Assembly: GCA_016191995.1 (NCBI GenBank)
Contig: JACPVA010000097.1
Coordinates: 1 to 63,909 of the forward strand
Source of the DNA: Burkholderiales bacterium
Lineage (GTDB): Bacteria; Pseudomonadota; Gammaproteobacteria; Burkholderiales; Burkholderiaceae_C
DNA length: 63,909 nucleotides
Direction: 5' to 3'
The notes under the pieces are model-generated. The model was not told where the DNA came from. It was given only the letters and a program-made list of their open reading frames with translations, and did no database searches. The position numbers were made by a program, and so were the translations under genes. Positions 7,958-18,992 of the stretch are shown here, in pieces. Position 1 is the stretch's first letter. Every line of letters begins with the position of its first letter.

Positions 7958-10900
7958 GTGTCGTCCGACGGGTCGCGACCCAAGTCCAGCCATGCAGCGC
8001 GGCCGGTCGAGGCCGGCGTTGCACGCGCCGCAAGGTCCGCAGCTGCCGCCGCCCTATCCCGGCCATCCCGCCCATCCCGCGTGAGCAGCCTGCCCGGCCC
8101 CGACCGCGCCGCGGATTCCGACGCAGCGCCCTTCGCCGCGCCGGAGTCGGCAGCGCCGGAGCGCACCCGGCTTGCCTTGCAGGCGGTGCTGGCAACCGTG
8201 GCCGGAATGGCCGCCGGCGCGCTCGATGGCTCGCTGCTGCGCCTGCCCGAACCGTTCGGCAGCCTGCATGCCTGGCTCGGCGCCGGGCTGGCGCTGGCGC
8301 TGGCGCTGCGTTGGGGCGCCACGGGCGCGCTCGGCGTCTTCGCGGGCTGGCTCGCGGGCAGCCTGGCGCTGGGCGTGCCGGCGGCGCAGGCGATCGGGCA
8401 GGCGCTGGCGCTGGCGGTCGCGATCGCCGCCGGCGCGACCTTGTTGCGCCGCAGCGGTGGCGGCAACGCCGACCTCGAGCGCGCGCGCGATGTCGGGCTG
8501 ATGGTGCTGGCCTGCGTCTTCGTCGCCGCGCCGCTGGCGACGCTGGGGTCCGCCGCCGCGCTGCTCGTCGCCGGAGCCGGTGACGCGGTCGGCGCGGCGG
8601 CAGGTTCGCTGACGTCGGCGCTGATCGTTGCCTGGCCATGGCAAGCGCTCGCGCTGCTGACGGTGGCGGTGCCGCTGCTGGCCTACACGCGCCCGGCCCG
8701 GCGCGCCGCGGTCGCGGGCCGGGCGGCGCTGCCGGGCGCGCTGCTCGCCTCGGGTGCGCTGGCCGGTACCGCCTTGTGGTTCCTCGGCCCGCCGATCGGC
8801 CTGGCCGGCAGCATCACGCTGGCATGGTGGCCGCATGTGCTGTTGCTGGTGCTGCTGGCGCGCGGCGGCTTCACGTTGCCGGCGGCGACCGCCGCTGCAG
8901 TGGCGACGCTCGCGACCGCCGCCACCGCGCTCGGGGTCGGGCCGTTCGGCGCGCTGCCGCCTTTCGAGGCGGTGCAGGCGCTGTCGGGTTACGTCGGCTC
9001 GCTCGTCGCGCTGCTGCTCGTGCTGCGCGCCGCCGGGCAGGAGCTGCGGTTGCGCGCGCGACGCGCCGCCACCGCGCTGGCTGCCGCGCGGCTGGCGGTG
9101 GCCGAGTGGCACCTGCAACGCCCGGGCGAGGTGCAGCTGTCGCAGGACTGGCGCGCGCTGACGCGGCACGCCGAGCGCCGCGGCTGGACGCCGCGCGACT
9201 GGCTGGGCGATGTCCACCCCGACGACCGGCTGCGGCTGCAGCAGGCGCTGGAGGATCTTGCCGCCGGCACCCTGCCGCTACACGACCAGGAGCTGCGCGT
9301 GCACAGCCGCGACGGCTGGCACTGGGTCGAGGTGCGCGTGCTGCCCTCCGAGCGCGACCTCGCCGGCCGCCCGCTGCGGCTGCTGGCGACGATGGCGGAG
9401 GTCGGCGAGCGGCACGAGGCGCAGGAGCGCCAGCGCCTGTCGGCCAGCCTGTTCGAGCACCTGCACGAGGGCCTGCTGATCGCCGACGCCGACCTGCGCG
9501 TGCTCGATGCCAACCCGGCGTACAGCGCGATCCTCGGCGTGCCGCTGGCCGACCTGCTGGGCAGCGTGCCGTCGCTGCTGCGGCCGAACCCGACCGACCC
9601 GCTGGCACGCCAGCAGCGCGCGGCGATGTGGGCCGGGCTGCGCGAACGCGGGCGCTGGCGCGGCGAGCTCGTCGAGCGCCGGCGCGACGGCCTGCTGTGC
9701 ACGCTGCAGGCGACGATCTCGCAGGTGCGCGGCCCCGAGGGCGACCTGCGCTACCACGTGCTGGCGATCTCCGACATCACCGAGCAGCGCGTGCAGCGCG
9801 AGCGGCTCGAGCGCCAGGCGCATTACGACGAGCTGACGCGGTTGCCGAACCGCGCGCGGCTGACGCAGCTGCTGGCCGAGGCGATGCACGCGGCGGATCG
9901 CGACGGCACGCTGCTGGCAGTGTGCTACCTGGACGTCGACCGCTTCAAGCCGATCAACGACGCCTACGGCCACGAGGGCGGCGACCGCATGCTGGTCGAG
10001 CTCGCCGGCAGGCTGCGCGCTGCGCTGCGCGGGCGCGACCTGTGGGCCGACGCCGCCGCGCGCCTGGGCGGCGACGAGTTCGTGCTGCTGCTGCGCGCCG
10101 GCACGCTGGACGAGGCGCGGCTGGCGGTCGAGCGCGTGCTGCGCGTGGTCGCGCAGCCCTACGTGATCGACCCGGCGCGCGACCCGGTCGTCGTCACCGC
10201 CAGCATCGGCGCCACCGTCTACCCGATCGACCGCAGCGATGCCGAGACGCTGCTGCGCCACGCCGACCATGCGATGTACGGCGCCAAGCAGTCGGGACGC
10301 AACGGCTACATGTTCTTCGACCCCGAGCTGCGCCGGCGCACCGAGGAACGCGTGATGATCATCGGCCGCGTGCAGGAGGCGCTCGACCGGTCCGAGTTCG
10401 TGCTGCACTACCAGCCGATCGTCGACATGCGCGCCGGCCGCGTCGTCGCGCTGGAGGCGCTGCTGCGCTGGGAGCACCCCGAGCGCGGGCTGATCGCACC
10501 GATGCACTTCCTGCCGCAGATCGACAACACCGGGCTGGCGGCGCACATCGGCGACTGGGTGCTCGCCCAGGCGCTGGAGCACCTGGCGCAGTGGCGGCGC
10601 GGCGGGCTGGAGATCACGGTCAACGTCAATATCTCGGCGCGCCACCTGCAGGAGCCCGACTTCGTGCAGCGGCTGTCGGAGCTGCTCGCGCGCCACGAGT
10701 TGCCGCTGGCGGATGCGCTCGAGCTCGAGATCGTCGAGTCGGCCGCGCACGCCGACCTCGAGGCCAGCTCGGTGCTGCTGGCGCGCTGCAAGGCGCTGGG
10801 CGTGCACGCCGCGCTGGACGACTTCGGCACCGGCTACTCGACGCTGACGCACCTGCAGCGGCTGCCGGTGGACGTGCTCAAGATCGACCGCAGCTTCGTC

Positions 10901-11179
10901 GCCCACATGCTCGACGACGCGCAGGACCGCGCACTCGTCGAGGGTGTCATCGGGCTGGCGCGCACCTTCGGCTGCGGCGTCGTCGCCGAGGGCGTGGAGT
11001 CGCCGGCGCAGGCGCGGCTGCTGATGCAGCTCGGCTGCGACCTCGGCCAGGGCACCGGCATCGGCAGCCCGATGCCGGCGGCACAGGTCGCCGCCTGGGT
11101 GCAGGGTTACCAGGGCCTGTTCGCGCTCGCCGCCGCGCCGGCGCAGCGGCCGGGGGCGGCGCTAGACTCGGCGGGGTGA
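7958..11179 (+). CDS. Membrane-bound MASE1-PAS-PAS-GGDEF-EAL cyclic-di-GMP protein
   Basis: A 1073-residue signalling protein. Residues about 70-375 are a multi-span hydrophobic sensor region resembling MASE1. Two PAS modules follow (about 385-490 and 505-620), then a GGDEF domain (intact GGDEF near residue 705) and an EAL domain (VALEALLRW near 830; DDFGTGYSTL intact). Both catalytic signatures look functional, so it could make or degrade cyclic di-GMP, with GGDEF possibly regulatory. Start is uncertain: GTG 7958 gives the longest product, but GTG 8081 lies just before the first hydrophobic segment. The stop codon overlaps the dnaG start by 4 bp (GTGA), implying translational coupling to primase. 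Confidence 0.92.
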   Translation: MSSDGSRPKSSHAARPVEAGVARAARSAAAAALSRPSRPSRVSSLPGPDRAADSDAAPFAAPESAAPERTRLALQAVLATVAGMAAGALDGSLLRLPEPFGSLHAWLGAGLALALALRWGATGALGVFAGWLAGSLALGVPAAQAIGQALALAVAIAAGATLLRRSGGGNADLERARDVGLMVLACVFVAAPLATLGSAAALLVAGAGDAVGAAAGSLTSALIVAWPWQALALLTVAVPLLAYTRPARRAAVAGRAALPGALLASGALAGTALWFLGPPIGLAGSITLAWWPHVLLLVLLARGGFTLPAATAAAVATLATAATALGVGPFGALPPFEAVQALSGYVGSLVALLLVLRAAGQELRLRARRAATALAAARLAVAEWHLQRPGEVQLSQDWRALTRHAERRGWTPRDWLGDVHPDDRLRLQQALEDLAAGTLPLHDQELRVHSRDGWHWVEVRVLPSERDLAGRPLRLLATMAEVGERHEAQERQRLSASLFEHLHEGLLIADADLRVLDANPAYSAILGVPLADLLGSVPSLLRPNPTDPLARQQRAAMWAGLRERGRWRGELVERRRDGLLCTLQATISQVRGPEGDLRYHVLAISDITEQRVQRERLERQAHYDELTRLPNRARLTQLLAEAMHAADRDGTLLAVCYLDVDRFKPINDAYGHEGGDRMLVELAGRLRAALRGRDLWADAAARLGGDEFVLLLRAGTLDEARLAVERVLRVVAQPYVIDPARDPVVVTASIGATVYPIDRSDAETLLRHADHAMYGAKQSGRNGYMFFDPELRRRTEERVMIIGRVQEALDRSEFVLHYQPIVDMRAGRVVALEALLRWEHPERGLIAPMHFLPQIDNTGLAAHIGDWVLAQALEHLAQWRRGGLEITVNVNISARHLQEPDFVQRLSELLARHELPLADALELEIVESAAHADLEASSVLLARCKALGVHAALDDFGTGYSTLTHLQRLPVDVLKIDRSFVAHMLDDAQDRALVEGVIGLARTFGCGVVAEGVESPAQARLLMQLGCDLGQGTGIGSPMPAAQVAAWVQGYQGLFALAAAPAQRPGAALDSAG

Positions 11180-12945
11180 TTCCCCAAGGCTTCGTCCAGG
11201 ACCTGCTGGCGCGCATCGACATCGCCGATGTCGTCGGCCGCCACGTCGAGCTGAAGAAGGCCGGGATCAACCTCAAGGGCCTGTGCCCCTTCCACGGCGA
11301 GAAGACGCCCAGCTTCATCGTCAGCCCGTCACGCCAGACCTACCACTGCTTCGGCTGCGGCGCGCACGGTGACGCGATCGGCTTCCTCGTCGAGCATGCG
11401 GGGCTGAGCTTCCCGGACGCGGTGCGCGAGCTCGCGCAGCAAGCCGGGATCGCGGTCCCCGAGGACGACGCCGGCCCCGCCGAGCGCGCGCGCCAGCAGG
11501 CCGAGCGCGCGCAGCGGGCGTCGCTGGCCGAGCTGCTCGAGAAGGCGACCGCGCATTACCGCGCGCAGCTCAAGGCGAGCCCGCGCGCGATCGACTACCT
11601 GAAGGGCCGCGGGCTGGACGGTCGCAGCGCGGCGCGCTTCGCGCTCGGCTATGCACCGCCGGGCTGGCACGCGCTGGCGAGCTGCTTCGCGCGCTACGAC
11701 GACCCGGCGCTGGTCGAGGCCGGGCTCGTCATCGTCCAGGGCGAGGACGGGCCGGATCGCAAGCGCTACGACCGCTTCCGCGACCGCATCATGTTCCCGA
11801 TCCGCTCGGTCAAGGGCGAGGTGATCGGGTTCGGCGGCCGCGTGCTCGGCGACGGCGAGCCCAAGTACCTCAATTCGCCCGAGACGCCACTGTTCAGCAA
11901 GGGGCGCGAGCTGTACGGGCTGTACGAGGCACGCCAGGGCTTGCGCGCGCGCGGCTACGCGCTGGTCGTCGAGGGCTACATGGACGTCGTCGCGCTCGCG
12001 CAGGCCGGGCTGCCGAATGCGGTGGCGACGCTGGGCACCGCGTGCACCGCCGAACATGTCGCCAAGCTGTTCCGCCACACCGACGATGTCGTCTTCGCCT
12101 TCGACGGCGACGCCGCCGGACGGCGCGCCGCCAGCCGCGCGCTGGAGGCCGCGCTGCCGCATGCGACCGACCTGCGGCGCGTGCGCTTCCTGTTTCTGCC
12201 GCCGGAGCACGACCCGGATTCGTATGTGCGCGCGCATGGGCCGGACGAGTTCGAGCAGCTCGTCGCCGGCGCCGTGCCGCTGTCGCGCCAGCTCGTCGAG
12301 CACGCCGGCGAGGGGCTGGACCTGGCGACCGCCGAGGGCCGCGCCGCGCTGCTGGCACGCGCGCGCCCGCTGTGGGAGTCGCTGCCGGACGGCGCGCTGC
12401 GCGAGCAGCTGCTCGCCGAGCTGGCCGAGCGCGCGCGCAGCGCGCTGCCCGACCTCGCCGCGCGCTGGGGGCTGCGCAGCGACGTCGAGGCCATGGCGCC
12501 GGCGCCGCATCACGGTGCGCGCCGTGTGTCGCCCGCGCACGGCGCGCGTCGCGCCCCGGTCGAGCACGGCATGCTCGCGCCGCGGCGCGGTGCGCGCCTG
12601 GCCGCAGCGCGACCCTGGGACCAGGTCGCGCGCATCGTGCTGCAGGATGCCGAGCTGTGGTGGGGCCTGCCGGGCGAGCGGCACCACCGCATGTCGCAGC
12701 TCCCGGGCTGGCACGGCGCGCTGTTCGCGTGGATCGAGCGCCAGCTCACCGAGCACGGCCCGCTGCCCTGGCCCGGGCTGCGCGCGCTGCTGGCCGACGA
12801 GCCCTGGGCGGAGGCCGTGCGGACGCTGATGGACGGCACCGAAATCCTGCCTTCGGCCAGCGCCGACGAGCTGCAGGCCGCGCTCGCGCAGGCCGAGTCC
12901 GCCGAGCGCCGGCGCGAGTCCGACGCGCTGCTGGGGCGGATCTGA
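11176..12945 (+). CDS. dnaG: DNA primase
   Basis: Synthesises RNA primers for replication. The 589-residue protein has the full DnaG order: CHC2 zinc-binding domain (CPFH...CFGCGAHG, about residues 38-65), the N-terminal catalytic core, a TOPRIM fold (VVEGYMDVVALAQAG near 263 and FAFDGDAAGRRAA near 307), and a C-terminal DnaB-interaction region. The start is the GTG at 11176, which overlaps the stop of the GGDEF/EAL gene. No other start precedes the conserved N-terminal VIPQGFVQDLLARIDIADVV segment. rpoD follows after a 280-bp gap with its own promoter. No rpsU is present upstream, unlike the classical rpsU-dnaG-rpoD arrangement. Confidence 0.97.
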   Translation: MIPQGFVQDLLARIDIADVVGRHVELKKAGINLKGLCPFHGEKTPSFIVSPSRQTYHCFGCGAHGDAIGFLVEHAGLSFPDAVRELAQQAGIAVPEDDAGPAERARQQAERAQRASLAELLEKATAHYRAQLKASPRAIDYLKGRGLDGRSAARFALGYAPPGWHALASCFARYDDPALVEAGLVIVQGEDGPDRKRYDRFRDRIMFPIRSVKGEVIGFGGRVLGDGEPKYLNSPETPLFSKGRELYGLYEARQGLRARGYALVVEGYMDVVALAQAGLPNAVATLGTACTAEHVAKLFRHTDDVVFAFDGDAAGRRAASRALEAALPHATDLRRVRFLFLPPEHDPDSYVRAHGPDEFEQLVAGAVPLSRQLVEHAGEGLDLATAEGRAALLARARPLWESLPDGALREQLLAELAERARSALPDLAARWGLRSDVEAMAPAPHHGARRVSPAHGARRAPVEHGMLAPRRGARLAAARPWDQVARIVLQDAELWWGLPGERHHRMSQLPGWHGALFAWIERQLTEHGPLPWPGLRALLADEPWAEAVRTLMDGTEILPSASADELQAALAQAESAERRRESDALLGRI

Positions 12946-12979
12946 TCGCTCGCCCTGCCCTGCACCGGGCGAACGGTTT

Positions 12980-13008
12980 TTGACGCTCCACGCCGGCGCT
13001 GTCATAAT
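12980..13008 (+). promoter_or_regulatory. Sigma-70 promoter of rpoD
   Basis: TTGACG (12980-12985) and CATAAT (13003-13008) with a 17-bp spacer form a near-consensus promoter 35 bp after the dnaG stop. It would give a 5' untranslated region of about 210 bases before rpoD, in which I recognise no known riboswitch. Confidence 0.75.
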
Positions 13009-13225
13009 GCGCGGTTCGTTGCAGCGGCAAGAGTGACAGCAGCGCCTGCCGGATCCGGCCACCCTAGTAAAGGGACTCGATGCGGCCAACTTCCCCCGCC
13101 AGGGCTGCCTCTTCGGACACGTCCACGCGAGCTTGCCCGCCCGATCGCCCACGCGCCTGCCTGCGTCGCCAGCGGCAGGCTGCCGCATGGGCCGGTGACC
13201 GCCCCGATCCAAGCCGAGGAACCGC

Positions 13226-16012
<2,787 letters not shown>

Positions 16013-16038
16013 TCGGCCAGGTTCGCGCGGCCGCAGGC

Positions 16039-16067
16039 CGCCGCCGCCCGCGAAGCGGGTGGCGGCG
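16039..16067 (+). terminator. Hairpin after rpoD
   Basis: A 13-bp stem (16039-16051 with 16055-16067, one G-T wobble) with a GAA loop. It lies 27 bp after the rpoD stop, between the two copies of the 42-bp repeat. No T-run follows. Confidence 0.55.
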
Positions 16068-16084
16068 AAGCTTGCGCCGCAGGC

Positions 16085-16126
16085 ACAAGCTGAGGACGTA
16101 CCTGGACAATCTTTGATCGGCCAGGT
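16085..16126 (+). repeat. 42-bp direct repeat, copy 2 (orphan copy of the rpoD 3' end)
   Basis: A second copy of the rpoD 3' end that still encodes LRTYLDNL and a stop but has no gene attached. It lies just upstream of the cyclase-FHA gene. It resembles one end of an integration event at a gene 3' end, or a local duplication. Confidence 0.9.
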
Positions 16127-16194
16127 GGGTGCCGGCGGTCGCGCCGACCCGCCCGGCGACCGGGCCGCGTGCAAACGCTAAACTTTGCACACCC

Positions 16195-17163
16195 ATGACC
16201 CGGATCTCCGACCGCACTGTCCTGTTCGCCGACCTGCGCGGCAGCACGGGGCTTTTCGAGACCCTGGGCAATGCCGAGGCGACCTCGGTCGTCACGCACT
16301 GCGTCGGCGCGATCGCCGCGCCGGTGGCCGACGCCGGCGGGCAGGTCGTCAAGACCCTGGGCGACGGGCTGATGGCCTTGTTCGACCGCCCGGCGCAGGC
16401 GGTGCAGGCTGCCGCGCGCATGCACGACGTGCTCGACTCGATGGTGCGACGCGGCGGCGAGCGCGGCGCGTCGAGCGGGCTGCGCGGGCTCAAGCTGCAG
16501 GTCACGCTGGCGCGCGGCGAGATCGTCGAGATGGGCAGCGACGCCTTCGGCGACGCCGTCAACGTCGCCGCGCGGCTGCTCGACCACGCCGGCGACAACG
16601 AGACCCTGGCCACCGCCGAGGTCGTCGGCGCGCTTGCGGCGCCGCAGCGCGCGCGCTGGCGCAGCCTGGACCGCATCGCGCTGCGCGGGCGCGCCGAGCC
16701 GGTGCAGGTGCACCTGCTCGGTGGCCGCCGCGGCGGCGACCAGGCGCCGACCCAGTACGGCGAGATCGGCCCCGCCGTCGACGAGCCCGATGCGCTGCGG
16801 CTGGAGTGGGCGGGCTGCGCCCGCGTCTTCCCCGGCGAGCGCATGCCGATCGTGCTCGGCCGCAGCCCGCAGGCGAGCTTCCGCCTGGACGACTCGCGCG
16901 TATCGCGCTCGCACTGCCGCGTCGACTGGCACGGCGGCGCCTTCCAGCTCACCGATTTGAGCTTCAACGGCACCAGCGTGCGCTTCGCCGACGGCGAGGT
17001 CGTCAGCCTGCGCCGCGGCAGCTGCACGCTGCACGGCAGCGGCAGCATCGGGCTCGGGGGTTCGCCGCGCGACGAACGCACCCCTTGCGTGCGCTTCGAA
17101 GTGATGCGCCTGGACCAGGCCGCCTCCGTGGCGGACGACGCGTGGCCGATGACCAGGCCTTGA
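16195..17163 (+). CDS. Class III adenylate/guanylate cyclase domain fused to FHA domain
   Basis: A 322-residue soluble protein. Residues 5-165 form a class III nucleotidyl cyclase domain with the metal-binding aspartates in LFADLRGSTGLFE and KTLGDGLMALF and the catalytic Asn/Arg region GDAVNVAARL. Residues about 215-285 form an FHA phosphothreonine-binding domain (LGRS, SRSHC, FNGTS). It may produce cAMP or cGMP in a complex governed by Ser/Thr phosphorylation; that is inference. ATG 16195 follows a TGCAAA/TTTGCA inverted repeat (16170-16189) containing a TAAACT -10-like element, so the leader would be very short. The receiver gene overlaps its 3' end. Confidence 0.85.
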   Translation: MTRISDRTVLFADLRGSTGLFETLGNAEATSVVTHCVGAIAAPVADAGGQVVKTLGDGLMALFDRPAQAVQAAARMHDVLDSMVRRGGERGASSGLRGLKLQVTLARGEIVEMGSDAFGDAVNVAARLLDHAGDNETLATAEVVGALAAPQRARWRSLDRIALRGRAEPVQVHLLGGRRGGDQAPTQYGEIGPAVDEPDALRLEWAGCARVFPGERMPIVLGRSPQASFRLDDSRVSRSHCRVDWHGGAFQLTDLSFNGTSVRFADGEVVSLRRGSCTLHGSGSIGLGGSPRDERTPCVRFEVMRLDQAASVADDAWPMTRP

Positions 17164-17561
17164 GCGAGGCGACACCGACGCGCGTGCTGTGCGTCGACGA
17201 CGACCGCATCCACGCGCTGCTGCTCGGCGAGCTGTGCCGTGGCGCCGGCGCGGTCGAGATCGCGTTCGCCGAGACCGCCGAGGAAGCCCTGGCACTGGCC
17301 GCGGGCTTCGCGCCGCAGCTGCTGCTGATCGACCTGCACCTGCCCGACGGCGACGGCCTGAGCCTGCTGCCGCAGCTGCGCGAGCGCGCGCGCCGGCACC
17401 CGTTGCCGGCGGTGCTGTGCACCGCCGAGCTGCCGGGCGATGTCCAGGAGAGGGCGCAGGAGGCAGGTTTCGACGACGTCTGGGCCAAGCCGGTCGCGCT
17501 GCATCCGCTGCGTGCCGCGGTCGCGCACGCCGCGTCGCTGGCGCGCAGCGACGCGGTCTGA
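17142..17561 (+). CDS. Stand-alone response regulator receiver domain
   Basis: A protein of about 139 residues consisting of one CheY-like receiver domain with no output domain. Visible residues: acidic pocket DDD in VLCVDDDRIHALL, phospho-acceptor Asp in LLLIDLHLPDGDG, and the conserved Lys in WAKPVALHPL. The frame has no ATG. GTG 17142 overlaps the cyclase gene by 22 bp, and TTG 17160 would overlap its stop as TTGA; either implies translational coupling. It probably works with the cyclase-FHA protein as an adaptor. No kinase is adjacent. Confidence 0.85.
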   Translation: MADDQALSEATPTRVLCVDDDRIHALLLGELCRGAGAVEIAFAETAEEALALAAGFAPQLLLIDLHLPDGDGLSLLPQLRERARRHPLPAVLCTAELPGDVQERAQEAGFDDVWAKPVALHPLRAAVAHAASLARSDAV

Positions 17562-17585
17562 CCGGGGCCGCCGCCCGGGCGTCCG

Positions 17586-18698
17586 ATGGTCTACCGTCCC
17601 GAGCGCCCCTATCGCCACGGCAGCGCCGAGCGCGTCGGGCTGCTGCTGGTCAACCTCGGTACGCCCGATGCGCCGACCGCGGCGGCGCTGCGGCGCTACC
17701 TGGCCGAGTTCCTCGGCGACCCGCGCGTGGTCGAGATCCCGCGCCTGGCATGGTGGCCGATCCTGCACGGCGTCATCCTGCGCGTGCGGCCGGCGAAGTC
17801 GGCCGCCAAATACGCCAGCATCTGGACGGCCGAGGGCTCGCCGCTGGCGGCGTGGACCGCGCGCCAGGCGCAGGCGCTGGGCGAGCTGCTGACCTCGCGC
17901 GGGCACGAGCTGCTCGTGCGCGCCGCGATGCGCTATGGCAAGCCCTCGATCCCCTCGGTGCTGGACGCGCTGCGCGCCGACGGCGCGACGCGCGTGCTGG
18001 TGCTGCCGATGTATCCGCAATACGCCGCCGCGACCACCGCCAGCGTCGGCGACAAGGTGATGCAGTGGGCGCAGCAGGTGCGCCGCGTGCCGGAGCTGCG
18101 CTTCGTCGGCGCCTGGCACGACGACCCCGGCTACATCGCGGCGCTGGCGTCACGCGTGCGCGAGCACTGGGCCGCGCACGGCCGCGCCGAACGGCTGGTG
18201 CTGAGCTTTCACGGCCTGCCGCACCGATCGCTCGAGCTCGGCGACCCCTACCACTGCCAATGCCACGCCACCGCTCGGCTGCTCGGCGAGGCGCTGGCGT
18301 TGCCGAGCGGAATGTTGCAGGTCACGTTCCAGAGCCGATTCGGCCGCGCACGCTGGCTCGAGCCCTATACCGAGCCGACGCTGGTCGCGCTCGCGCAGCA
18401 GGGTATCCGGCGCGTCGACATCATGTGCCCCGGATTCACCGCCGACTGCCTGGAGACGCTGGAGGAGATCGCGCAGGAGGCGCGGGCCGCCTTCCTCGGC
18501 GCCGGCGGCGAGGAGCTGCGCTATATCGACTGCCTGAACGCGCGGCCCGACTTCATCGCCGCACTGGCCGATCTGGCGCTGCGCCACCTGCAGGGCTGGC
18601 CGACAGTCGCCGCGCCGGATCCCGAGGCGCGCGCTGCCGCCGAGGCCGCCCGGGCGCGCCAGCGCGAGCGCGCGCTGGCGATGGGTGCGAAGGACTGA
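17586..18698 (+). CDS. hemH: Ferrochelatase
   Basis: Inserts Fe(II) into protoporphyrin IX in the last step of haem synthesis. The 370-residue protein carries GLLLVNLGTPDAPT at the N-terminus, the catalytic His in LVLSFHGLPHRS, the YHCQCHATARLL motif, TFQSRFG..WLEPYT, and CPGFTADCLETLEEI with the conserved Glu pair. The length and motifs match bacterial HemH, with an extra C-terminal Arg/Ala-rich tail. It starts 24 bp after the receiver gene and ends at a convergent boundary with tctA. Confidence 0.96.
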   Translation: MVYRPERPYRHGSAERVGLLLVNLGTPDAPTAAALRRYLAEFLGDPRVVEIPRLAWWPILHGVILRVRPAKSAAKYASIWTAEGSPLAAWTARQAQALGELLTSRGHELLVRAAMRYGKPSIPSVLDALRADGATRVLVLPMYPQYAAATTASVGDKVMQWAQQVRRVPELRFVGAWHDDPGYIAALASRVREHWAAHGRAERLVLSFHGLPHRSLELGDPYHCQCHATARLLGEALALPSGMLQVTFQSRFGRARWLEPYTEPTLVALAQQGIRRVDIMCPGFTADCLETLEEIAQEARAAFLGAGGEELRYIDCLNARPDFIAALADLALRHLQGWPTVAAPDPEARAAAEAARARQRERALAMGAKD

Positions 18699-18992
18699 CG
18701 GGCGGGCCGATCGCCGCGCCGCCGCCTGCCTCCTGCCGCTGCCGCTGACACCCGTTCGCGTTCGATCGGCAAGGACCGTGTTGACGGCGATCGACCGTTG
18801 TCGGCCCGGAGCGGCCGCTGGCCGCTCCGGACTTCGCCCCTGTTCGTTCGGCTCCCCCGAGCCCCCTCCGAGAGGGGGCTCGGGGGAGCGGTGCAATAGG
18901 CCGCCTGCGGCCCGGAGCGGCCAACGGCCGCTCCGGGCCGAACGCCGCCGTTCCGGCGCAGACCCTGTTTGAACGACCGAGGCAAGCAGGTA
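18699..18992. repeat. Convergent intergenic region with three perfect palindromes
   Basis: No gene is seen between hemH and tctA. It holds three exact hairpins. The first is 18806-18830 (11-bp stem CCGGAGCGGCC, loop gct). The second is 18851-18889 (18-bp stem, loop cga). The third is 18908-18940 (15-bp stem, loop aac), whose core repeats the first hairpin. The flanking pair are near copies of one palindrome, as in REP/BIME clusters. The central one could terminate both converging transcripts. Confidence 0.8.
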
